This document shows positions 1-7,587 of a stretch of DNA of 54,040 nt, piece after piece. The stretch is from a virus. The number at the start of each line of letters is the position of its first letter. Within the stretch, counting starts at the first letter, position 1. The notes beneath the pieces are model-generated. The model did not search any database and was not told the origin of the DNA. It saw only the letters and a program-made list of their open reading frames with translations. The position numbers and the translations under genes are program-made. The DNA is taken from positions 1 through 54,040 of IMG/VR virus record IMGVR_UViG_3300023223_000319. The stretch is one strand, 5' to 3'.

Positions 1-135
1 GAAATAGTCGAACGGTACAGAGCTATCGGCATTGATTTTGTTGCCGTACCTGTGATGGATTCATCGCACAAGTGTCAGCTTATCGCGCAAAGCAATGAGG
101 TGCTGGAATACTTGGCAAGAGAGATGGAGGATTAA
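1..135 (+). CDS. DUF1382-family protein, 5'-truncated by the window edge
   Basis: This is the C-terminal 44 residues of the same protein that is complete at 53068-53241 (57 aa); the first 13 codons lie outside the window. The family resembles the small lambda Orf63-type protein (central Ile-Gly-Ile-Asp-Phe-Val segment followed by Pro-Val). Function is unknown. The truncation is a contig-end effect, not evidence for a broken gene. Confidence 0.8.
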   Translation, partial: EIVERYRAIGIDFVAVPVMDSSHKCQLIAQSNEVLEYLAREMED

Positions 136-144
136 CCCCATTAA
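1..144. repeat. 144-bp exact direct repeat, copy 1
   Basis: Bases 1-144 are identical to 53107-53250. The two copies diverge immediately after base 144 and base 53250. It covers the last 44 codons of a DUF1382-like gene plus nine bases. It could be a real duplication, or an assembly junction where two paths share this stretch. The repeat does not reach the right end of the window, so this is not a simple terminal overlap of a closed circle. Confidence 0.95.
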
Positions 145-171
145 AAGCTAAACACAGATAGAGGATTGATC

Positions 172-342
172 ATGAGAGATGCAGAAGGGCTCAAGGGAAT
201 AGATGGTGTAAAATATCTGACATCAGCTCCGAAAGGTGAAACTATTGTGGATATGCAAGTATTTAATGACGTTCTTTACATTGCAACAGATAAACACATT
301 TACAAGCTTGTCGATGATAAGCGGCTTGATATTCAACATTAA
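172..342 (+). CDS. small hypothetical phage protein (56 aa)
   Basis: A 56-aa frame follows the DUF1382 fragment after 36 bases, with AGAGGATTGATC before the ATG as a plausible ribosome site. The middle and C-terminus look like a short beta-rich repeat (valine, tyrosine and isoleucine alternating, with Ile-Tyr-Lys-Leu near the end). I recall similar small lambdoid early proteins but cannot name a function. Its neighbours are small early-type genes on the same strand. Confidence 0.6.
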   Translation: MRDAEGLKGIDGVKYLTSAPKGETIVDMQVFNDVLYIATDKHIYKLVDDKRLDIQH

Positions 343-344
343 CC

Positions 345-530
345 ATGGAGCAACGACACATAACCCTAAAGAGCGGCCACAAGCTGTATAAGCCGGCCCT
401 ACACGACCACTATACGGTATTCAGTCTCACCGGTATCTACATGGGATGGATAGCAGCGAAGGGCGATATAGGCGGCTTCTTGAAGCGAGGAGGGTTTAAC
501 CAGGAATTAACACGAAGTATGGTACATTGA
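345..530 (+). CDS. hypothetical protein (61 aa)
   Basis: This frame starts two bases after the preceding stop, so it would be translationally coupled; I see no clear Shine-Dalgarno. The protein is basic, with Gly and Lys/Arg-rich stretches and no recognisable domain. It is kept because it fills the space in the direction of the operon. The start is uncertain. Confidence 0.45.
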   Translation: MEQRHITLKSGHKLYKPALHDHYTVFSLTGIYMGWIAAKGDIGGFLKRGGFNQELTRSMVH

Positions 531-612
531 TTCTGCGTCTAAACTCGGCAGAGGCCGGTCTTATCAACCGGTGTGGCGCCTTCCTTTCGATAAGCCTTTG
601 ATAGGGGTTTTT

Positions 613-1212
613 ATGAGAAAAAAACCAAAACTAGTTTATGGTGTCGGCACTAATGATGCTGATTATTATGTTCAGTCTATTGTAAATGGGATCTGTATTA
701 GGTGTCCGTTTTACAGAAAATGGAGCAGCATGCTAAAGCGATGCTACTCATCAAAATATCATCTAGAGCACCCTTCTTATATCGACTGTACCGTATGTGA
801 TAAATGGTTAACTTTCAGTAATTTTAAGAAATGGATGGAAACCCAGGGCTGGGAAGGCAAGGAGCTGGACAAAGATATATTGATCGAAGGCAACAAACTC
901 TATTCCCATGAAACCTGTCTTTTTGTGACCCAGGCAACAAATAATCTGCTCACCGACAGCAGAAGATCTAGGGGGGCGTTTCCTATAGGGGTCAGCAGGG
1001 GATACAAAGGCTATCAGACTGGGTGCAGAAGTGGTAGCAACAATAAGTATCTCGGTGAATATTCCACTCCAGAAGAGGCTCATGCCGTTTATGTCGGCTA
1101 CAAAGCAATGGTCATAACACTTCACGCAAGCAAGCTAACTGACAAGCGAGTGGCGGCCGCTCTAATCCGCAGGTCTAACAGCATGATGGCCGGAATTAAG
1201 GAAATACGATGA
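613..1212 (+). CDS. AP2-domain, HNH-like homing endonuclease-type protein
   Basis: About 199 aa. The start at 613 is chosen because GATAGGGG lies just upstream and the Tyr-Gly-Val-Gly-Thr-Asn motif shared with its paralogue begins soon after; a GTG at 571 would only add unrelated residues. The N-terminal half carries the Trp...Arg-Cys-Tyr-Ser, Tyr-Ile-Asp-Cys-Thr-Val-Cys, Trp-Leu-Thr-Phe-Ser-Asn-Phe-Lys and Leu-Asp-Lys-Asp-Ile-Leu motifs of a phage family allied to HNH/AP2 homing proteins. The C-terminal half resembles an AP2 DNA-binding fold (Leu-Gly-Glu-Tyr-Ser-Thr-Pro-Glu-Glu-Ala). A clear paralogue lies at 40811-41380 on the other strand. Such proteins usually act as mobile, stand-alone intruders. 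The canonical HNH histidines are not obvious, so nuclease activity is uncertain. Confidence 0.6.
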   Translation: MRKKPKLVYGVGTNDADYYVQSIVNGICIRCPFYRKWSSMLKRCYSSKYHLEHPSYIDCTVCDKWLTFSNFKKWMETQGWEGKELDKDILIEGNKLYSHETCLFVTQATNNLLTDSRRSRGAFPIGVSRGYKGYQTGCRSGSNNKYLGEYSTPEEAHAVYVGYKAMVITLHASKLTDKRVAAALIRRSNSMMAGIKEIR

Positions 1213-1574
1213 CACAGTACGACAACACCAACAAAGGCGCCATATGGGGCAACAAGGATAAGCAGTCAGACCGGCATCCAGACTTCAAGGGTTCAATCAA
1301 TATTGAGGGCGTTGAATACTGGCTATCAGGCTGGAAGCGAGACCCCAATGGCAACCCTAACGCTCCGTCTGTAAAGTTCAGTGTGCAGAGAAAGGATGAG
1401 GTTCACGCTAATGGTTATCAGCAGGCTCAACAGGCCATGCGGTCACCACCCCCGCAACAGCAGCAACCCCCGCAGAATCAGGGTTTCCAGCAGGGGCCCA
1501 GCGCTCAACAAGCAGTTTCAGCACCACCCCAAAACGGTGGATTTGACGACTTTGATCAAGAAATCCCCTTCTAG
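1209..1574 (+). CDS. single-stranded DNA-binding-like protein with SSB-type acidic tip
   Basis: 121 aa. Residues about 8-60 resemble the phage and plasmid family with Asn-Lys-Gly-Ala-Ile-Trp, His-Pro-Asp-Phe-Lys-Gly-Ser and Glu-Tyr-Trp-Leu-Ser-Gly-Trp motifs, a compact beta fold often annotated as ssDNA-binding. A Pro/Gln-rich linker follows (residues about 70-105). The protein ends in Asp-Asp-Phe-Asp-Gln-Glu-Ile-Pro-Phe, nearly the canonical SSB C-terminal tip that docks partner repair and replication proteins. It overlaps the upstream gene by 4 bases (ATGA) and the downstream gene by one base. It probably protects ssDNA during replication or recombination, perhaps with the annealing protein at 43374-44084. 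The tip is seen; the role is inferred from family. Confidence 0.7.
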   Translation: MTQYDNTNKGAIWGNKDKQSDRHPDFKGSINIEGVEYWLSGWKRDPNGNPNAPSVKFSVQRKDEVHANGYQQAQQAMRSPPPQQQQPPQNQGFQQGPSAQQAVSAPPQNGGFDDFDQEIPF

Positions 1575-1807
1575 TGGATGATTATGTAGATGTACCGGGC
1601 CCCATACTAGGCGGCCTTAAAGATCGCAGAAAGAGGGGCCCATACAGGCGAGCCTACAAGCCGACCATTATCAAGAGGAAATATATCCCAAGGCCAGTTA
1701 AGGCAAAGAGGCGTATCCAAGTGCGCCCTGACATTCAAATAACACCTGACTGGACTGATGAGCAGATGGCTCTAGAGCTGACACTCCGACGAAAGTACCG
1801 TAATTAG
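1574..1807 (+). CDS. basic hypothetical protein (77 aa)
   Basis: GTG start overlaps the SSB-like stop by one base, so it is read as coupled. The centre is strongly basic, with Arg-Arg-Lys-Arg and repeated Pro-Arg/Lys-Pro patterns suggesting nucleic-acid contact. The C-terminal 25 residues form a short Asp-Trp-Thr-Asp-Glu helix region. No family is recognised. Confidence 0.6.
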   Translation: MDDYVDVPGPILGGLKDRRKRGPYRRAYKPTIIKRKYIPRPVKAKRRIQVRPDIQITPDWTDEQMALELTLRRKYRN

Positions 1808-1839
1808 CCATTATCAATGCGTGTGATATACTTCACGGC

Positions 1840-2052
1840 ATGTCAGATAGCATCCTTGACCTACCATTGAACACCGAGGGGTTTTACAGTCTAGAGGGCT
1901 GCAAATTCCACTGTATCGCTATGGCTGTCGATCCGTTTACTGGGAAGCGATATGTTGAGCATAAAGGCACCAAGTGTATAGTTCAATCAACAGATACATA
2001 CCGCCCTGAAGGCTTCATTCATTACACGCAATCAGGCAGAGATGCCGATTAA
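1840..2052 (+). CDS. hypothetical protein (70 aa)
   Basis: A 70-aa frame with no clear Shine-Dalgarno. An extended -10-like TGATATACT lies at 1824-1832, only eight bases before the ATG, so a leaderless transcript is conceivable but unproven. Two cysteines (near residues 21 and 46) and several aromatic residues suggest a small beta protein. No family recognised. Confidence 0.55.
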   Translation: MSDSILDLPLNTEGFYSLEGCKFHCIAMAVDPFTGKRYVEHKGTKCIVQSTDTYRPEGFIHYTQSGRDAD

Positions 2053-2089
2053 TTCACCTTATAGACGATCAGGTAGAGAATAGATAATT

Positions 2090-2968
2090 ATGCCTATAAC
2101 GCCATCAGATTATGAGCATTTTTCACAGATAAACGCATCTAAAGGCGTGGCGAGTTTTTACGCGCTGGATCAAGCAGGGGCTAACGTCGATTTATTTGGC
2201 TTCGGGCCTGATCTGGAAATAGCAGACCCCTCGATGTGGACGGATAACCCTGAGTGGCTGACGGGTGATGGTGTTTCGGATTATGCCGGCTTTCACTCTG
2301 ATGGCTCGCCTACCCAAGAAGACCAGGCGGAGAAGATTTTTAAACTTAATAACGGGCTTCAGCTTATCGCGTTTCAGGTGGCTTACTCCTCTGCACCAGT
2401 CTCAGACGAGGAGTTTGTATTTTTAGGCGGGCAGGATCTGTCTGCACCTAGCAGTGCGAGAGGTGTTAAATATACTCTTGGAACTGATGGAAATGTCGAC
2501 CAAAACTCCATAGTTGACGGCGGGGGCGCTAGAAATATACCGGGATATAACGCTACTGTGCTAGGTAACGAAATGACCATTGTTTTCGTTAACGATGCCA
2601 GAAGCGGAATAACAGAAAATGGAACTGGGAAGGCTACGGCGTACTCAGGGCCTAATAGCAACGGGCTGGACCTAGTTAGCGCAAACGGAATATCTAAAGT
2701 ATTCGCTAATTATTATGGCCAGAACGATTTTGGAAATATTCTCGGCTTCCCTTCTGGCATGTCCTCTGGCGTAGGCGTTGGTATCGGAGCGAGGTGGAAT
2801 AACTTTGACTCTACGTGGGATGATAATACCCCCTTTCAGATAAGGCGGCTTCTGGTCATGAACTTTAAGAAGGTTGATCCGCGACTTTTAGGCGAGATAG
2901 CTTTCGACCTGCTATATAGCGGCGGACTTCCTGGCGCGTCTGTTTATCGAGGCATTCTCAATGCTTAG
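2090..2968 (+). CDS. putative virion surface protein, 292 aa
   Basis: First of four overlapping or closely spaced large genes (2090-6020). The sequence is Gly/Asn/Ser-rich with many beta-prone stretches and no cysteines, typical of phage capsid-surface or tail-adhesin proteins; the Phe-Lys-Leu-Asn-Asn-Gly...Phe-Val-Phe-Leu-Gly-Gly pattern is reminiscent of lectin-like (LamG) jelly rolls. This is compositional inference only. It overlaps the next gene by eight bases, so the two are translated together. Confidence 0.6.
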   Translation: MPITPSDYEHFSQINASKGVASFYALDQAGANVDLFGFGPDLEIADPSMWTDNPEWLTGDGVSDYAGFHSDGSPTQEDQAEKIFKLNNGLQLIAFQVAYSSAPVSDEEFVFLGGQDLSAPSSARGVKYTLGTDGNVDQNSIVDGGGARNIPGYNATVLGNEMTIVFVNDARSGITENGTGKATAYSGPNSNGLDLVSANGISKVFANYYGQNDFGNILGFPSGMSSGVGVGIGARWNNFDSTWDDNTPFQIRRLLVMNFKKVDPRLLGEIAFDLLYSGGLPGASVYRGILNA

Positions 2969-4787
2969 AGTACCAGGCATAGGGCGGCCGACCGCTAATA
3001 GTATTCGCGTTCTAGTTGCAACAACCCGTGATTCAGCGGTTGACCCTATCAGCGCGGTAGCCTCTGCGGGCAGTGTGGCCATAACGCAGCCAGCGCAGAC
3101 TCTCGTGACAATTTCGGCTCCGCTACAGGTCGGGTTTGTTGATGTTACCGGGCTGCCGGCCCACTCCCCCCTTACCGTAACCGTCTCCCAGAATGGGGAG
3201 GACGACCAAGTTTGCACGCTAAAAACGCTGCCTGACGATGAGGTGACAGATTTTAGCTTTATTATGACCACTTGCGACTTTTTGGTCAGCAAGACAGCGG
3301 GAAATCTGTGGCGAGAACTTAATGATTTAATCGACACCGAGAATATCCTGTTTAGAGTTAACCCTGACGACTACACCTATGTCGACGGCCTGACTATGAA
3401 CAAACCCCCCTACACATCAACGGGAGTGCCTGGCACCACAAAAGACCCTGACGACTACAACCTTGCTTACGGGGTGTGGGCTGGTGTGTTTGATACGTAC
3501 TACGAGGCTCACGATGTAGAGCGTCAAGACTTTTATAAACGAGTTCCGGTACTGTCTACTGGCGGCGACCATTATGTAAAAAACGATTATCGACGGTCTA
3601 CGGACGTTCCAGAAGATTCGGTGCTATATGCCGCCGCTAAAGACGGATGGGAGAACTGGGCAGCCCCGCTTAACCCGGATCCACTAGCTGTGGGTGAGCT
3701 GTGGTTCGGGTTTACCTGTGGGCCTTGCCGGTTCGTATTTAGCGAAATGGAAAACACGTGTATACCCCCCGTTGCCAGCGAGACGGACAAGCCTTGCTAC
3801 ACCCAGCCCCAGATTGACGACTGGTTTAACTACTGGGATACGGATCCTGTGCAGTTTAATTTTCTTTGCTCGGAGCGAATGACAGACCAGACGCAGCAGG
3901 GATGGAGACAGCTGCACCAGGACGAGGCGGACGGGTGGAAGGCGTCAATGGAAGCTAACAACAACCTAAACGGTGTTAACGGGAATCTGACCGCCTTGAC
4001 CGGCGACAGGCATTGCCAGATGGTCATACAGTACGACTCATTTGCAGAAATGGTGCCGTCACAGTGCGCGGGTCAAGATTCGGTGGGCGCAGAGCTTTAC
4101 GGTATAAACTGGGCCTGGGGTGGCGTGCTAAAGCATGCGATAGTGACCCGAGACGAGATAGGTGACAGGCCAGAAGAGGGGTTTATTTTATTCAGGGTAA
4201 AGGCGAGCGCCGCCACGCCTTTCCTAGAAATGATTCACTATCAGACCATGAATGGCACGCTACAACAGACTTACGGCCCCTCTAGGCTTAATGCTGGCGC
4301 AGAGGACAATCAGTGGGTGCTGCCAGACAATAGCGACAGGATAGGGCGCGAGGTACAGAATTCAGGTGCTATAGGCCAGAAGGACCGATTTGTAATGCCG
4401 GGCGAGACTATCGCTCAAGGATCGAGGGATGATTACCTGGGATTCTACATATTCCAAGGTGACAACAACAGTTATCTAACGACTCTGAATTGCCATGTAG
4501 GCGCTGTATCTGAGACGGTACAGGCCAGATTCAAACTAACACTATTCGAGTATGACTTTGGCGGCACTCAGCTACCAACAAAGGTTGTCGGAGAGACAGA
4601 ATTCCAGAGGCTACCGGTTAAAGTCGGGGCGGGCGCCAGACAACTCCACAAGCTGCCAATAGTCGGTGGCGAGTTGAGGCTAGGCCCGAGATACTACATT
4701 ATAGGCATAAGTGTGGAGGACGCCCCCGTCTCCGTCTCAGATGATACAATCGGCGTCGTAGGACGAGAGGGGGCGATTAGTGTCTGA
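2961..4787 (+). CDS. PhoD-like phosphatase-fold protein, probably virion-associated (608 aa)
   Basis: The order of motifs resembles PhoD-type metallophosphatases: an N-terminal Ig-like region (Leu-Thr-Val-Thr-Val, residues about 50-85), a Thr-Thr-Cys-Asp segment near residue 100, Asn-Pro-Asp-Asp-Tyr-Thr-Tyr-Val-Asp-Gly near 130 where PhoD has Gly-Asp-x-Ile-Tyr-x-Asp, a Gly-Gly-Asp-His-Tyr-x-x-Asn-Asp segment near 195 where PhoD has Asp-Asp-His-Asp, and Leu-Thr-Gly-Asp-Arg-His near 350 matching the Ser-Gly-Asp-Arg-His end motif. Several metal-binding positions are changed, so it may be inactive or altered. Residues beyond about 450 form another beta-rich domain. It overlaps both neighbours, as expected for a multi-protein surface structure. 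Fold moderately supported; activity unknown. Confidence 0.5.
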   Translation: MLRVPGIGRPTANSIRVLVATTRDSAVDPISAVASAGSVAITQPAQTLVTISAPLQVGFVDVTGLPAHSPLTVTVSQNGEDDQVCTLKTLPDDEVTDFSFIMTTCDFLVSKTAGNLWRELNDLIDTENILFRVNPDDYTYVDGLTMNKPPYTSTGVPGTTKDPDDYNLAYGVWAGVFDTYYEAHDVERQDFYKRVPVLSTGGDHYVKNDYRRSTDVPEDSVLYAAAKDGWENWAAPLNPDPLAVGELWFGFTCGPCRFVFSEMENTCIPPVASETDKPCYTQPQIDDWFNYWDTDPVQFNFLCSERMTDQTQQGWRQLHQDEADGWKASMEANNNLNGVNGNLTALTGDRHCQMVIQYDSFAEMVPSQCAGQDSVGAELYGINWAWGGVLKHAIVTRDEIGDRPEEGFILFRVKASAATPFLEMIHYQTMNGTLQQTYGPSRLNAGAEDNQWVLPDNSDRIGREVQNSGAIGQKDRFVMPGETIAQGSRDDYLGFYIFQGDNNSYLTTLNCHVGAVSETVQARFKLTLFEYDFGGTQLPTKVVGETEFQRLPVKVGAGARQLHKLPIVGGELRLGPRYYIIGISVEDAPVSVSDDTIGVVGREGAISV

Positions 4788-5691
4788 TTTCGTAGACAGC
4801 AAGCCGGTGCAGTCCAGTATGGGGCTGTGGTCGGACGTAGAGAGGAAGGCTGAAATGCTCACTTTTGGATTTAAGAAGACCGCAAGCGATGCCAATAGCC
4901 CGAGAACACAGCTAAACGGGAACGCCAGAACGAGCGCTAGGCAGGTTGCGGCAGCCAGGACGCTCTCAACTCCAGACGACATTAGCATAAAACGGCTTAG
5001 CTGGTTTGGCAGAACTGGTCAATCCGGGCTCCCTACTTATAATTTCACGATTGCCATCTACACGTATGATCCGACGGGCTACGGCGGTAGCGGGCAGCCA
5101 CTGACAAAAGTTGGGGAGGCGGCGGGTGTTTTCGACAACGGCACGACACAGCCAAACGAAACCGAGTGGTTTATTAATGTAGATATTAGCCTGCCGGCGA
5201 ACAACCCAGGCGAGGAGTATATTCTTGCGTCTGTTTTTGACATAGACACTTTAGTCGGCGACTCAAGGGATGGCACGACCAGCTCGGTTAATAATTCAGA
5301 CATCTATCCTGACGGGCTGGTTGATGATTGGAGCATTCTCTTGCAGTCAGCATCATCATCAGACCCGGCTATATGGGCTGATTACGAGATTATAACCGCG
5401 CCCCCCACACTAACCGCTCCGTACAGTAATCTAATAAACATATTTGGCGATGCTGTTAGTGTAGACTTGAGTGGTCATATTACCGATGCGACATCTATTG
5501 ATTACTCGGTATTCCCTGCAACCCTGTCAGAGTCTTCGGATCTCGTTACAGGAACGGTAACATTGCCAACAGGCAGAACCCGAGTATCAGTAACAGCTAC
5601 AAACTCATTTGGGTCAATAGTTGAGACATTTGAATGGGATACATTAACTATCGGCGCGGCGTCTAACATTAACACTGATATAAATACATAG
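4780..5691 (+). CDS. virion surface protein with C-terminal Ig-like domain (303 aa)
   Basis: GTG start at 4780, eight bases inside the preceding gene and preceded by a strong GAGAGGGGG ribosome site. The N-terminal 170 residues are beta-rich and aromatic. Residues about 205-285 look like a putative-Ig (He_PIG/cadherin-like) domain: Val-Ser-Val-Asp-Leu-Ser, then Thr-Gly-Thr-Val-Thr-Leu-Pro, and Arg-Val-Ser-Val-Thr-Ala-Thr-Asn. Such domains decorate phage capsids and tails and bind carbohydrates weakly. Probably part of the same surface complex as its two upstream neighbours; placement on the particle is not known. Confidence 0.55.
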   Translation: MSDFVDSKPVQSSMGLWSDVERKAEMLTFGFKKTASDANSPRTQLNGNARTSARQVAAARTLSTPDDISIKRLSWFGRTGQSGLPTYNFTIAIYTYDPTGYGGSGQPLTKVGEAAGVFDNGTTQPNETEWFINVDISLPANNPGEEYILASVFDIDTLVGDSRDGTTSSVNNSDIYPDGLVDDWSILLQSASSSDPAIWADYEIITAPPTLTAPYSNLINIFGDAVSVDLSGHITDATSIDYSVFPATLSESSDLVTGTVTLPTGRTRVSVTATNSFGSIVETFEWDTLTIGAASNINTDINT

Positions 5692-5699
5692 GCATCACT

Positions 5700-6020
5700 A
5701 TGACAACCATTATACCCCAACCTAAAGTCGCTACCTTGGACGCCGCCAATACCTCCGTAGACATGGTTAACACGGCCGGCAGCATTGAGATTGCAGGTGA
5801 TTTTACAGGCCCGGCTACAGTAACCCAGAGCCTTACAGGCGGGTCTACTACAATTGATACCTTTCTGGTGGATAGCACGCTCCACACACAGGCAAACCAG
5901 CTTACATTCGGCTTAACTGGCGGCAACGGGCCGATTACCATCCGGTGGTATCCTGATGCAATTAATACAGATGTAACAGATACCCGGGTACTTAAAAAAG
6001 ACAAATCACACGAGGGTTAA
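5700..6020 (+). CDS. hypothetical small beta-rich protein (106 aa)
   Basis: Starts eight bases after the preceding stop. Rich in Thr, Ser and Gly with the alternating pattern of a single Ig-like or jelly-roll domain (Ser-Ile-Glu-Ile-Ala-Gly...Ala-Thr-Val-Thr-Gln-Ser-Leu-Thr-Gly-Gly). Probably a minor surface component of the 2090-6020 cluster. No family recognised. Confidence 0.55.
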   Translation: MTTIIPQPKVATLDAANTSVDMVNTAGSIEIAGDFTGPATVTQSLTGGSTTIDTFLVDSTLHTQANQLTFGLTGGNGPITIRWYPDAINTDVTDTRVLKKDKSHEG

Positions 6021-6023
6021 GAT

Positions 6024-6113
6024 ATGGCACATAAAGCAAAGCCAAAGCGTGGTCAGCGAGCAAATACCAACAAGAACAGCAAAGATAAGCGTAAGAAGCG
6101 TACCAAAAAGTAA
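6024..6113 (+). CDS. tiny highly basic protein (29 aa)
   Basis: A 29-residue frame with 14 Lys/Arg starting four bases after the previous stop, with GAGGGTTAAGAT upstream as ribosome site; its TAA overlaps the ATG of the HNH gene (TAATG). Such Lys/Arg-rich mini-proteins (Ala-His-Lys-Ala-Lys-Pro-Lys start) are common beside packaging genes in phages, and many bind nucleic acid. Function unknown. Confidence 0.55.
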   Translation: MAHKAKPKRGQRANTNKNSKDKRKKRTKK

Positions 6114-6472
6114 TGGAGATATTGCTGCTCTGTATTGGGCTGCTGATAATTGCTGTATGCCAGGATTTAACCCTAGAGCCGACCAAAGAGCAGCAAGACC
6201 CTAATTTCTACCGCTCACCCGAATGGCGGGCGTTAAGGGTTAGAGTATTCGCAGCATGGGGTAGAGATTGCCTCATTTGTGGCAAGAACATTGAGCCGAT
6301 GACCATTGATCATGTGTACCCCAGGTCAAAGTTTCCAGAACTGGAGCTAGAGTTCACAAATTGCCAGCCCGCTTGCTCTCCTTGCAACCGCAAAAAGAGT
6401 AATACCGATTTCACTGACTACCGGGATTACCGGCAAATGAACGAAATTGTCAGTGATCATGCTAAGCGGTGA
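6113..6472 (+). CDS. HNH endonuclease with hydrophobic N-terminus (119 aa)
   Basis: Residues about 35-100 form a Cys4-type HNH nuclease: Trp-Arg-Ala-Leu-Arg, Cys-Leu-Ile-Cys-Gly-Lys, Thr-Ile-Asp-His-Val-Tyr-Pro-Arg-Ser (the catalytic His segment), and Cys-Ser-Pro-Cys-Asn-Arg-Lys-Lys with the closing Asn. HNH proteins next to terminase genes stimulate DNA packaging or cleavage in several phages, and that role is likely here, 0.6 kb before the small terminase. Residues 1-16 are a hydrophobic stretch (Leu-Leu-Leu-Cys-Ile-Gly-Leu-Leu) unlike usual HNH proteins; this could be a membrane anchor or a mis-set start. TAATG coupling to the preceding gene favours this start. Confidence 0.8.
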   Translation: MEILLLCIGLLIIAVCQDLTLEPTKEQQDPNFYRSPEWRALRVRVFAAWGRDCLICGKNIEPMTIDHVYPRSKFPELELEFTNCQPACSPCNRKKSNTDFTDYRDYRQMNEIVSDHAKR

Positions 6473-6507
6473 CTATCGAACAATATTGATTTCACCGACT
6501 GGAGAGA

Positions 6508-6738
6508 ATGATGGATAATATATTGAATGGTAGCTGGGTAAACTCTAAAGAAAGTTTGTTCAAATCCCCGAACGATCCAAGCCTCCAATATAACGGCGAT
6601 AACTCATCCTTTAATATATCAGGGAGTGACTTGACTATTGATGGCATTGATATTGCCCCTGGAATACATAAGCTAAAGCCAGGTCAGGTTGTGCGATATA
6701 GCCAAGAGCATGACTTTGCTATAAGTGAGGCATGTTAG
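6508..6738 (+). CDS. hypothetical protein (76 aa)
   Basis: Preceded by CTGGAGAG, a good ribosome site. Asn/Ser/Asp-rich N-terminal half followed by a repeating Ile-Asp-Gly-Ile-Asp-Ile pattern typical of beta structure. Overlaps the following gene by seven bases. No family recognised. Confidence 0.6.
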   Translation: MMDNILNGSWVNSKESLFKSPNDPSLQYNGDNSSFNISGSDLTIDGIDIAPGIHKLKPGQVVRYSQEHDFAISEAC

Positions 6739-6983
6739 AAGTGAGTAAAGTCATAAGAAGCGCGCACGATCTTCCAGAGCCTATTGACGGCGTTATTAAC
6801 ATAGAGCCGGGAACAATCTTTGATTTCAGCGGCGTACTTGAGGCTCATCATCCCATGAAATTCAAGGGCACCTTTGATTTCCGATTTCATAACAATATTG
6901 AATCGGCGCCATCAAATCCAAAAGATTATGCGGAGCTTGCCATCAATCAAAGCTGTGTGGCATCACTATTAAGCAATCATTAA
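6732..6983 (+). CDS. hypothetical protein (83 aa)
   Basis: Starts within the end of the previous gene (start could also be a few codons later). Contains Gly-Val-Ile-Asn-Ile-Glu-Pro-Gly-Thr-Ile-Phe-Asp-Phe-Ser-Gly, a turn-rich beta pattern. Last gene before the hairpin terminator at 7033-7053, so probably the end of the transcription unit running from 2090 or earlier. Confidence 0.55.
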   Translation: MLEVSKVIRSAHDLPEPIDGVINIEPGTIFDFSGVLEAHHPMKFKGTFDFRFHNNIESAPSNPKDYAELAINQSCVASLLSNH

Positions 6984-7032
6984 AGAGCTAGGTAAATGCT
7001 CTAAGGGTAGTAAGTCATAACCCATCACCTAT

Positions 7033-7053
7033 CCTGCTTTTTGCGGGTTTTTT
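7033..7053 (+). terminator. rho-independent terminator before the packaging genes
   Basis: A CCTGC/GCGGG stem (7033-7037 with 7043-7047, one G-U pair) closes a five-base loop and is followed by six T. A second weaker hairpin (AGAGC/GCTCT) lies just upstream at 6983-7002. It separates the small-gene cluster from the terminase genes. A -10-like TATGAT follows at 7063-7068. Confidence 0.75.
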
Positions 7054-7107
7054 CATATATGGTATGATTAAATCAATTAATGGTGAAAGACTGACAAAAG
7101 ACTGACT

Positions 7108-7587
7108 ATGTCAAAACATGAATATACCTCTGAAAACCAGCCAGACCCATCCCTAAAGGTAAGAGGTAAGGCAAAGAAGACTCTAATGCTTGATGCCATA
7201 AGGGCTCAGTGCGAGGGAGGCGAACAAGAGTTTCTCAAAAAAGTTGTCGAGCACGCACTGGGTTTCGATGGGGCGGCAGCAACAGAAGACACTCCGGAAA
7301 CAGCCCCAATCCCCCCTAACCCCCAATTACTAACCCTTGTCCTAAACCGCATAGAGCCACCACTAAAGGCCACTATGCCCCTCATAGAGTTTGACTTCGA
7401 CCACACTGCTAAACCCCATGAGCAGGCAGCACAGGTCATTGAGGCAGTATCTAACGGGATTATGTCTCCTGATATCGGATCAATGTTCATATCCTCTATA
7501 AAATCCATGCTTGAGATTGAAGAATATACTGAGCTAAAGGCCAGAATAGAAAGGCTGGAGGACGTTTTAAATGGGGAGTCTAGCTAG
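7108..7587 (+). CDS. putative terminase small subunit (159 aa)
   Basis: Lies directly before and overlaps (17 bases) the large terminase gene, the standard position for the DNA-recognition subunit. The N-terminal region is basic (Lys-Val-Arg-Gly-Lys-Ala-Lys-Lys-Thr), followed by a helical segment; the C-terminal 35 residues are a charged helix (Glu-Tyr-Thr-Glu-Leu-Lys-Ala-Arg-Ile-Glu-Arg-Leu-Glu), suited to oligomerisation. I do not see an unambiguous HTH, so the call rests mainly on position and size. Confidence 0.65.
   Translation: MSKHEYTSENQPDPSLKVRGKAKKTLMLDAIRAQCEGGEQEFLKKVVEHALGFDGAAATEDTPETAPIPPNPQLLTLVLNRIEPPLKATMPLIEFDFDHTAKPHEQAAQVIEAVSNGIMSPDIGSMFISSIKSMLEIEEYTELKARIERLEDVLNGESS

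Noticed and set aside
571-612. GTG start for the AP2/HNH-like gene at 571
   Set aside because: No ribosome site and no paralogue match before the ATG at 613, which has GATAGGGG upstream.
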